From assembly GCF_009931695.1 (NCBI RefSeq), contig NZ_CP048000.1:4792501-4856500 (forward strand): DNA of 64,000 bases, in the 5' to 3' direction. Within the stretch, counting starts at the first letter, position 1. Every line of letters starts with the position of its first letter. The position numbers and the translations under genes were made by a program. The notes beneath the pieces are model-generated. The model ran no database searches. It was given only the letters and a program-made list of their open reading frames with translations, and had not been told where the DNA came from. Shown piece by piece: positions 57,664-64,000 of this stretch. Source of the DNA: Anaerocolumna sedimenticola. GTDB taxonomy: Bacteria > Bacillota > Clostridia > Lachnospirales > Lachnospiraceae.

Positions 57664-58158
57664 TGTTAAAGATCCCCCTTCTTTATCCATTTCGCACTTA
57701 TCTTTTGCAACTTTTACCTAAAAAATATATTAGCAGAATTTTCTTAATACGTCAAGTGATATCTACAATATATATATTTCCTTTCATATTTTACCACTAT
57801 ATATTGTGGTATGTATCTAGTCCTTAATACCCATTTACTTTTTAAAATTCTGAATTTTTTACAGTCTTATCTTTGTATTACAACACCATAACCCATTATG
57901 TGAAATGACATAAATAATTTGAATATTATGATAATTAAATCAATTAAACAAATTCTTATTTTACTCTTTCGTTTTAAATCAATTAAATAATTTATTTGAT
58001 AAAATTACATGATACATATAAATTAAAGCAGTTATTAATTTAATCAATTATTATCTAAAAATTTACTCATAAAATATTTTTTTGCCATCTGATTTAACAT
58101 TTATAAATAATAGAAATTACCAGGGTGTTTTAATCTAAGGCTGGATGCAAATTACTAT
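57664..58158. other. Long AT-rich intergenic region upstream of nrdD
   Basis: About 500 bases with no credible gene. The part near nrdD holds the NrdR boxes; the rest is very AT-rich and shows nothing recognisable. The third copy of the 95 bp repeat and the hflX terminator follow. Confidence 0.5.
57763..57809 (-). promoter_or_regulatory. Two NrdR boxes upstream of nrdD
   Basis: CTACAATATATATATT (57763-57778) and CCACTATATATTGTGG (57794-57809) both resemble the 16 bp NrdR box; the second is nearly a perfect dyad. They are 31 bases apart centre to centre, three helical turns, as in known NrdR-regulated promoters. NrdR represses ribonucleotide reductase genes when dATP is plentiful. Confidence 0.75.
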
Positions 58159-58252
58159 AACCGGAAGAAACACGTTTTACGAGTTTCTCCGGTTCGTCTG
58201 CCCGTTCGAATTATTGCAAGCAAGCTTGCTAATTCTCACTTTGCTTTCGCGG
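58159..58252 (-). repeat. 95 bp interspersed intergenic repeat, copy 3
   Basis: Contains the GGAAGAAACACG / CGAGTTTCTCCGG hairpin, CCCGTTCGAATT, GCAAGCAAGCTTGCTAATTCTCAC and TTTGCTTTCGCG, matching copy 1 almost fully in the distal half. On the minus strand it starts 6 bases after the T-run of the hflX terminator. Confidence 0.85.
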
Positions 58253-58258
58253 AAATAA

Positions 58259-58292
58259 AAAAGACCGTAGATAATAAGATATACCTTATTAT
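58259..58292 (-). terminator. Terminator of hflX
   Basis: GATAATAAGG / CTTATTATC stem with small loop, then TACGGTC and TTTTTT on the minus strand, about 35 bases after the hflX stop. Confidence 0.7.
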
Positions 58293-58325
58293 CCCCAGCC
58301 CTTTCGCAGCAGATTTTATAAATAT

Positions 58326-59581
58326 CTATATTCTGTTGTATATATCCTTGGGCAGATATGCTTTTACATAGATTCCCTCTTCCTGGTATTCTTCTTCTAA
58401 AAGCTGCCCATATTTTCTAATAACCTGAATCTTCCCTGCATCCTGATAGGAAAATACCCGTTCAATTAGGATTTTTCTCTCACGTAATATCTCCTCAAAG
58501 ATTTCCTGTAATTCATCCAGTCCCTTCATCTGTTTTGCCGATATCTTAACCGATTTATCCGCTTTAAAATCTTTAATAATTAAATCTGTTTCCAACAAAT
58601 CCTGTTTATTAAAAGCTGTTATAATAGGCTTATCTTTCACACCAAGATTTTCTAAGGTTTCATATACTACATGCATCTGTTTATATGCCGATGGATTGGA
58701 ACTATCTACCACATGGAGTATAATATCCGCATATTTTGCTTCCTCCAAGGTACTTCGAAAAGCCTCGATCAGATGATGCGGAAGTTTTCTTATAAAACCA
58801 ACGGTATCCGTTAACAATATCTGCTGTCCGCTGGGAAGTGTCAAATTTCTGGTTGTTGGATCCAGGGTAGCGAACAGTTTGTCCGCTTCCAGTACCCTAT
58901 TATCTATATCCGCACTGGTTAAACGGTTTAATAAGGTGGATTTACCGGCATTGGTATAACCCACTATGGCAGCAATCGGTATGGAACCTTTACTTCTTAA
59001 TTCTCTTGATGTTTGCCTGTATTGTTTTACATCCGAAAGCTCTCTGTTTAATTGGGATATACGGTCCCTGATTAATCTTCGGTCCACTTCCAGCTTCTTT
59101 TCACCGGGACCTCTGGTACCGATTCCGCCGCCTAATCTGGACATGGAATTACGCATTCCAACCAGTCTGGTAGCACGATATCTTAATTGGGCCAGTTCAA
59201 CCTGAATTTTGCCTTCTTTTGTAGTTGCATGCTGAGCAAAAATATCCAGAATCAATATGGTTCTGTCCATCACTTTCGCTTGCAGGGCATCTTCCAGATT
59301 TTTAGTTGTGCAGGTGATAATTCATCATCACAAATTACCCCCGTTGCATCCAACTCTGTGAATAATTCCCTGACTTCCTCAATTTTACCTTTGCCAATAT
59401 ACGTTCCCGGGTGAACACTTTCCCTGTTTTGAATGATCTTTGCAACGGTCACTGCCCCTGCTGTTTTTGCCAGTTCTTCTAATTCATCCAGAGATTCTGC
59501 AGTATCATCTCCATCGTTTACAGCAACACCTACCAAAATCAGGCGTTCCTCTTTTTCCTTTATCTCAAACAGTTCACCCAT
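58326..59581 (-). CDS. hflX: Ribosome-associated GTPase HflX (frameshifted)
   Basis: About 418 residues after correction. HflX splits stalled or stressed ribosomes. The N-terminal domain (about 1-180) contains G-T-Y-I-G-K-G-K and the glycine-rich G-G-I-G-T-R-G-P-G-E-K. The GTPase domain has G1 G-Y-T-N-A-G-K-S-T-L, G3 D-T-V-G-F-I-R and G4 N-K-Q-D. Two frames join if one base is added to the five-base run at 59299-59303, giving L-K-N-L-E-D-A-L-Q-A-K-V-M-D-R-T. AGGAGGT lies before the ATG at 59581. Confidence 0.92.
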
Positions 59582-59619
59582 GTATAACCTCCTAAATTTC
59601 CAACTTTACGCTTATATCC

Positions 59620-60819
59620 TTACTCTTTATGTGCCGTACTGGCTTCAGGCAGTCTGGTTTTGATGAATTCGTTTTCCATCTTGGCCTTTTTATCATCGGG
59701 ATATTCTTTCCTATAAGCATTCATAAGAGCATATGCTTTTTCATAATCTCCCATATTCTCATAAACGATGATTTCATTCCGCTTCAAAGACTGGTTCACT
59801 GTTATGTCATTATATTTAAGTCCTGCCTGAATATAAGATAAAGCATCTCCGTAATCAGCAAGTTTCATTTGACAGAAAGCAATCTTATCATATACGGAAG
59901 CAGAAGTTATATTGGTATCTTCCTTTATATACATACTGTAATTATTAACGGCATTCTTATAATCTTCTTTTTGTTCATAAATATTGCCCAAAAAATAATA
60001 AGCTTCAGCAAATCCATTACGAAATGCTTCGCTAAATTCACTGATTGCATTATCATAATTACCCATATAAAAATGAACTTTTGCAAGATTAAAGTTATCC
60101 TCCTGTGTAGCCCCTTTTATATTGGCAGCCATCTCCAGTACAGCGGCAGCTCCATCCTTATCACCGGTTTCTACAAGTAAAAAATATTTACCAAAATAAT
60201 ATTCATAATTTTTACTATCCAATTTAATTGCCTTATCATAATCGGCAAGGCTTTTTTCATAATCCTTTTGTAAGCGGTATGCATAGGCTCTGCTGTAATA
60301 GGTATATGCGTCCGATGGATTTTCCCTGAGTATGGCAGTATACGTTTCTGCAGCTTCTTTATACAGTCCTGCTTTCGCTTGGGCGTTTCCTTTATAATAT
60401 AAGATGTCCATATTTAAATCAGATAATTCATTAATTTCCAATGCCTTATCAAACTGACTAAGAGCATTTTTATAATTATGTGATTTAAAATAGGCAATAC
60501 CTTTTCCCCGATATGCTAGTTTATTATTTTTATCAACAATGCTATTGTTTTTATTTAATATTGCCCTGTCAAAATACTGATTCGCTTCATCATATTTCCC
60601 AAGTTGAATTAGTGTCATTGCATAATCTATATAATAATCAGCACGTTCTCCATTTATCTCCAGGGCTTTGGAAAAGCTTTCTTTTGCTTTATCATAGTTG
60701 CCGCTATTAAAGTACTGAAGCCCTTCCTTATAAAAACTGCCGGCCGATTGGGCGCAGCCGCCAAGTAAAGTAATGGTTAACAGTAGGATAGCCGCACTTT
60801 TTAATCTCGCTTTTTTCAT
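59620..60819 (-). CDS. TPR-repeat lipoprotein
   Basis: 399 residues. The lipoprotein signal ends in the lipobox L-L-G-G-C, so it sits on the outer face of the membrane. From about residue 30 to 390 it is a run of roughly ten tetratricopeptide repeats (for example F-N-S-G-N-Y-D-K-A-K-E-S-F-S-K-A-L), a scaffold for protein contacts. The start is the ATG at 60817-60819 with AGGAG 6 bases upstream. It ends 38 bases before hflX and could be co-transcribed with it. Partner unknown. Confidence 0.88.
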   Translation of the reverse strand: MKKARLKSAAILLLTITLLGGCAQSAGSFYKEGLQYFNSGNYDKAKESFSKALEINGERADYYIDYAMTLIQLGKYDEANQYFDRAILNKNNSIVDKNNKLAYRGKGIAYFKSHNYKNALSQFDKALEINELSDLNMDILYYKGNAQAKAGLYKEAAETYTAILRENPSDAYTYYSRAYAYRLQKDYEKSLADYDKAIKLDSKNYEYYFGKYFLLVETGDKDGAAAVLEMAANIKGATQEDNFNLAKVHFYMGNYDNAISEFSEAFRNGFAEAYYFLGNIYEQKEDYKNAVNNYSMYIKEDTNITSASVYDKIAFCQMKLADYGDALSYIQAGLKYNDITVNQSLKRNEIIVYENMGDYEKAYALMNAYRKEYPDDKKAKMENEFIKTRLPEASTAHKE

Positions 60820-61000
60820 TAACAACTCCTATTCATTTATTTATCTGATATTGCTTATTAACAAAAAACTGTTGTATTCTGTAACCGTTTCCGTAATATG
60901 TATCTTAGTACACAATAAATATTATAGTTTCAGCTGATTATAATTGCAAGACTTCACATCTGTTTTTAGAAAAAACGTAAGTCAAAAATATAAGCCATAA

Positions 61001-61043
61001 AAATAGTAACCAACTATAAATAAATTATCTGTAATTGGTTACT
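61001..61043 (-). terminator. Terminator of the 89-codon gene
   Basis: AGTAACCAA / TTGGTTACT stem with inner pairs, then TTTTTAT on the minus strand, 48 bases after the stop codon. Confidence 0.8.
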
Positions 61044-61090
61044 GTTTGTCAAGTGATTTACTTAAATATTCCATTATTAAATTTCCATTA

Positions 61091-61360
61091 TTAAGTATCG
61101 GAATCTACACCCTGCGCTATATCTATCATTTCAGATTGTGATAACATTAAACCATTTTCCAGATCTTCGATTTCATCATCTCCCTGATTTAATGATGCTC
61201 TTTCTTCCGGGGGATCTTCCCTTACATAATCTCCATTTTCTCCCAAAATACGATTATTGGTAAAAGGTGAACGTGTACCCTTTTTCAGATCATATTTTTC
61301 TACTATATCTTCATCAATGGGAATGTTGCCATTTTTCGTTTCTAGATATAATTCCTCCAT
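61091..61360 (-). CDS. Small acidic uncharacterised protein
   Basis: 89 residues, not recognised. Hydrophilic and acidic, with no membrane segment or cysteine. An N-terminal part (M-E-E-L-Y-L-E-T-K-N-G-N-I-P-I-D-E-D-I-V-E-K-Y-D-L-K-K-G) looks folded; the rest is rich in E, D and N and may be disordered. The start is the ATG at 61358-61360 with GGAGGG 5 bases upstream; a longer frame has no ribosome site. It has its own terminator, which supports expression. Confidence 0.65.
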   Translation of the reverse strand: MEELYLETKNGNIPIDEDIVEKYDLKKGTRSPFTNNRILGENGDYVREDPPEERASLNQGDDEIEDLENGLMLSQSEMIDIAQGVDSDT

Positions 61361-61558
61361 ATTACCCTCCATTTCATAAATTTTCTCGATTACTAAGATT
61401 TGAGGGGAAAAGTCCAATATAATTTTCAGATTAAATACTGAGTATATAATATATATAAACTCTATCTAAGAGGACTTTTAATCCTTCAATCATACGAAGT
61501 AATTTCGGTATATTTAATTTATGCATTATGGAGTAATTCATACTGGAATATTATAGCT

Positions 61559-62224
61559 TTATACCATTGTAGTTTGCCTTACAGGATGTCTTATTACGGT
61601 TTTCCTTTTTTCCTCTGTAACTTTTCTTGGATCCGATAAATATATTTCGTGGTGTCTTTTAATCAAACCATTAGGTAATTTAGAAGAAATATCATTTTGC
61701 AGATTCATTTTATTAATGAATAAATCCATCTTATCAATGGATTTACGTTCATTATCATAGGAACCTATATGCATAATCTGAACACAAAGCCCTTCTTCAT
61801 AGTTTTCTAATCTGGCTTTTGTTACATCCATTTGGGGTTTTTTCTTTTTCACTTCCTGACACGCCCATGAGAATACCGATTCATTTACAAATTCAGGTTG
61901 TCGTATCATAGATGTCCAATAAAAATTATCTTTATTAATAAAATCCGGTTTAACATCTCCCTTAAGCCACCATAACCCCTCAAGAGGCGGAACAACATAA
62001 TCAAAAAACCCCTCTGTTTTCTTTTCCTTTTTCAAACCCATTTTAATAGTATAAGACAAACTATATAAAAGTTCCACGGCTTTACTATATTCACCGTCCT
62101 CTAAATTCGGATTGCCTTTTCCGTCAACCATTATAAAATTCATCGCCGGAACGTCTACTATTACGGGTTCTGCTTTAGGTAAATATAACTTCTTGTCCGT
62201 ATTCTTATAATCCACTTTTTCCAT
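61559..62224 (-). CDS. GyrI-like small-molecule-binding domain protein
   Basis: 221 residues. The fold pattern is that of GyrI-like/SOUL-type effector-binding proteins without a DNA-binding domain: P-A-M-N-F-I-M-V-D-G-K-G-N-P near 27-40, P-P-L-E-G-L-W-W, and the final R-H-H-E-I-Y-L-S-D-P-R-K. Such stand-alone proteins bind hydrophobic small molecules, and some hydrolyse them. AGGAG lies 8 bases before the ATG. It is followed upstream by hairpin element B. Confidence 0.8.
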   Translation of the reverse strand: MEKVDYKNTDKKLYLPKAEPVIVDVPAMNFIMVDGKGNPNLEDGEYSKAVELLYSLSYTIKMGLKKEKKTEGFFDYVVPPLEGLWWLKGDVKPDFINKDNFYWTSMIRQPEFVNESVFSWACQEVKKKKPQMDVTKARLENYEEGLCVQIMHIGSYDNERKSIDKMDLFINKMNLQNDISSKLPNGLIKRHHEIYLSDPRKVTEEKRKTVIRHPVRQTTMV

Positions 62225-62259
62225 ATTTTTTTCTCCTGTTTGAAATTATAAATTTATTT

Positions 62260-62408
62260 AAGCAATTGCGAAATTTTTCTATTCTTTCTATTTGTGATAC
62301 AGCTTAAACAAATCTGGAGCGGAAGTTAAGCGGAAAGAGCATCCCCTCGGAGGAAATTATATAAGATGTATCACAAATTCAGAATATTTATTAGTTTCGC
62401 AATTACCT
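62260..62408. mobile_element. MITE-like hairpin element B
   Basis: 149 bp. Terminal inverted repeats AAGCAATTGCGAAATT and AGTTTCGCAATTACCT are nearly those of element A at 6020-6167. A second inner stem is ATTTGTGATACA / TGTATCACAAAT. The central part (GGAGCGG...TCGGAGG) is unrelated to element A. It encodes nothing. Confidence 0.75.
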
Positions 62409-62480
62409 AATTATTAATTTTTATTATTAATAACTTATAATAACAGGATACCACAAATAATCAGACACCATGATGTCATA

Positions 62481-62931
62481 TTATAGTTTTAATTTCTTAA
62501 ATATATTATAAGAATTTTTTAATTCCTCTATATTATTTTGTTCTGTTTTTAATAGTTTATCAGCTAATTCCAATATAACATTGTCCGCTTCTGCATATTC
62601 TTTCATTATTTTAGTCGCGTCAATTATTCCCATTGTGCTGCCTTGAATTAACATTTCGGCAATATGAGAAGGTGATTTATCAGCCAGAGTTTTCATATTG
62701 ATTGACATATAGGCGGATACTTTTGTCATTGCGCCAATTTCTTTTTCTTCGTGGCCGTGCTCGTTTAATAATTTTACAGCGGATTCATTTAATTTTTTAT
62801 ATTCTTCTTCCTGTATTTGCAATAAATTCGTAAAATCCTTATCTTCTGCTATTTTAATAATTGTTCAATTGTCCTAACCCCATCTGGGAATTTTGATATA
62901 TATAATTTAGCAGTTCCGTATTTCCATTCAT
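62481..62931 (-). CDS. Conserved-looking helical protein of unknown function (two frameshifts)
   Basis: About 150 residues after correction. The last 113 codons are open. Going upstream, adding one base at the TTTT run (62852-62855) and one at the CCCC run (62878-62881) extends the frame to an ATG at 62931, giving M-N-G-N-T-E-L-L-N-Y-I-Y-Q-N-S-Q-M-G and T-I-E-Q-L-L-K-I-A-E-D. AAGGA precedes the ATG. All-helical, resembling a four-helix bundle of ferritin-like layout, but no family is claimed. Confidence 0.65.
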
Positions 62932-63210
62932 ATACTTTTTCCTTACAATCCACAAATTTAAGTAAATTAAAATAACGTAAATTGAATTATGATAATTTAG
63001 TGGAATCCTTTCGTAATATTGTCTTCTGGATATTTTTATATATACTTATTTGTAACTTTTCTCATAACCTGTCTCATTACTTGTTACTCAACATGTAATT
63101 TTTATTCTATATTTTTCTAGATTAGTATATCCTATAATTTTCAATTTATTTATTTTATTATTCTCAAAATAACCGTGTATTGTGAAAAATTTAGTTTACA
63201 TAATTTACTA
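62932..63210. other. AT-rich intergenic region
   Basis: No open frame of note and no structure recognised before the promoter at 63211. Confidence 0.4.
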
Positions 63211-63238
63211 TTGATATCTTTTTTATATCTTGTATAAT
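63211..63238 (+). promoter_or_regulatory. Sigma-A promoter of the 6S-like RNA
   Basis: TTGATA (63211-63216), 16 base spacer, TATAAT (63233-63238). A strong housekeeping promoter just before the structured RNA. Confidence 0.75.
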
Positions 63239-63244
63239 AGCCTT

Positions 63245-63435
63245 ACAAACGAAAGAGAAATCCTGGGGTGTTCGAGCCCCTACTATTTTGATCCTACATT
63301 ATTATTAAGGGATTCCTATATTTCGGATTGGATGGCAGGCCATCATAGCAGTGGAAGTCAGAAGATCAGATGCGGTTGCCCACCTAGCTAAGCTAGGTAT
63401 CAAAATTGTAGATAACGGCATTTTGGGTTAAATTT
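63245..63435 (+). ncRNA. ssrS: Probable 6S RNA
   Basis: A non-coding stretch of about 190 bases after a sigma-A promoter and before a terminator. The ends close as AATCC-GGGGTG (63259-63270) with CATTTTGGGTT (63419-63429), followed by GTTCG. Inside is an ACCTAGC-TAA-GCTAGGT hairpin near the 3' side (63381-63398) and GC-richer blocks than the surroundings. This layout and the TGGGGTGTTCG start fit 6S RNA, which binds the housekeeping RNA polymerase holoenzyme. The identification is from memory of clostridial 6S sequences and needs an Rfam RF00013 covariance search. Confidence 0.65.
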
Positions 63436-63463
63436 AGAATCTAACATAATGAAAAATATAAAA

Positions 63464-63513
63464 AATCCCTGCAACTCTGATTTTAAATCAAAATTGTAGA
63501 GATTTTATTTTTA
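63464..63513 (+). terminator. Terminator of the 6S-like RNA
   Basis: AATCCCTGCAA / TTGTAGAGATT stem with inner GATTT / AAATC pairs, followed by TTTATTTTTAT on the plus strand. Confidence 0.7.
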
Positions 63514-63680
63514 TAGGACGTATATATTTGATTTCATATGAACTTTTTTGATAGTTATGTTGGTCCGGATGCAGCAGGGTTTCATTATGTTTTTACAATT
63601 ATAATTTTCAAACTATAACATAAGCAAACTTACCGCACCCCAACCTTATATATTAATATATAAAAATTCAGGAAGTAATT

Positions 63681-64000
63681 TTATTTATCCCATGGATTAG
63701 GAACAAACTCTCCGCCGCGGCACCATTTGAGATAATTCAGAGAATGAAGCTGAGCTGTCATCTCCCAGTCGCCATTATAAATCGGGTCGTGATAACCCTC
63801 AACGCAAATATCTCCGTTATAACCTCCCATATGCAGGATTGACAGTATATCCTCCAATTAGTATCTCCAAAACCAGGAGTTCTGTCATAAGCAAATTTAA
63901 CCCCTCCGAATACACCAAAACGTCGAACCAAATCCCAGTCAACGGAAGAATCTTTGCCATGCACATGAACGACTTTCTTTATCCACTGCTTCAGCTGGGG
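63681..64000 (-). CDS. Sugar phosphate isomerase/epimerase family protein (C-terminal part, frameshifted)
   Basis: The 3' end of a gene that runs off the right edge. The sequence V-V-H-V-H-G-K-D-S, then F-G-D-T-N-W and G-D-I-C-V-E-G-Y-H-D-P fits the end of a xylose-isomerase-like TIM barrel (IolE/IolI type), with metal-binding histidine and glutamate. The frame breaks at the CC of 63854-63855; one added base restores N-W-E-D-I-L-S-I-L-H-M-G-G-Y-N-G and runs to the stop at 63681. Substrate unknown. Confidence 0.8.

Noticed and set aside
1..64000. tRNA or rRNA genes
   Set aside because: No cloverleaf, CCA end or rRNA-like sequence was recognised anywhere in the window; a tRNAscan run would settle it.

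Overview
The window looks like the chromosome of a low-GC, Gram-positive, anaerobic, spore-forming Clostridium, most likely a plant-polysaccharide-degrading member of the Lachnospiraceae (cluster XIVa). The signs are AGGAGG-type ribosome sites before almost every gene, Clostridium-type germination proteins (a SleC-type cortex-lytic enzyme and a Csp-like subtilase), hybrid cluster protein, anaerobic ribonucleotide reductase, a YesM/YesN two-component system and several carbohydrate ABC transporters. No species can be named from the sequence alone.

Layout. 1-2.1 kb: a CUT1 sugar transporter operon, cut by the window edge. 2.5-6 kb: a FUSC/aromatic-acid-exporter-like protein and a GH31 alpha-xylosidase-like enzyme. 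6.5-9.3 kb: a GGDEF-GAF-GGDEF-EAL signalling protein. 9.4-11.1 kb: a Csp-like S8 protease. 11.2-15.5 kb: carB and carA. 16-20.7 kb: sleC, split by a 3.3 kb element. 20.8-21.7 kb: a polysaccharide deacetylase. 22-28.2 kb: an Opp/Dpp-type transporter, divergent from an AraC-GH39 fusion regulator (28.5-31 kb). 31-38 kb: a DUF3877-like protein, a chemoreceptor, ThpR, MgtC and an APC permease. 38.2-42.6 kb: ilvE, a cyclopropane-fatty-acid-synthase-like methyltransferase and hcp. 42.9-52.7 kb: a mannoside utilisation locus (transporter, GH2 beta-mannosidase, cupin lyxose/mannose isomerase, YesM/YesN). 52.8-55 kb: thyA, folA and a Crp/Fnr regulator. 55.2-57.7 kb: nrdD with paired NrdR boxes. 58.3-62.9 kb: hflX, a TPR lipoprotein and small unknown proteins. 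63.2 kb: a probable 6S RNA. The right edge holds the end of a sugar isomerase/epimerase gene.

The most interesting feature is at 16375-19709. The spore cortex-lytic gene sleC is cut inside its conserved W-M-T-Q-W-G motif by a 3,325 bp element. The element carries a large serine recombinase and three small genes. A 10 bp direct repeat (GGTCATCCAT) marks both ends, and 14 bp inverted arms lie just inside them. Joining the halves at the repeat restores one 450-codon reading frame. This is the architecture of a skin-like element excised by site-specific recombination, here in a germination gene. The excision is inferred, not shown.

There is also a caution about the data. From 29 kb to the right end, eleven genes carry twelve apparent frameshifts, each explained by loss of one base in a run of identical bases. 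This pattern suggests uncorrected sequencing error. Those genes are annotated here as single genes. The sleC split is of a different kind and cannot be explained that way. Non-coding repeats include two hairpin elements sharing terminal inverted repeats (6.0 and 62.3 kb), a 95 bp repeat found three times just behind terminators, and an exact-period 18 bp tandem array inside the sleC element.
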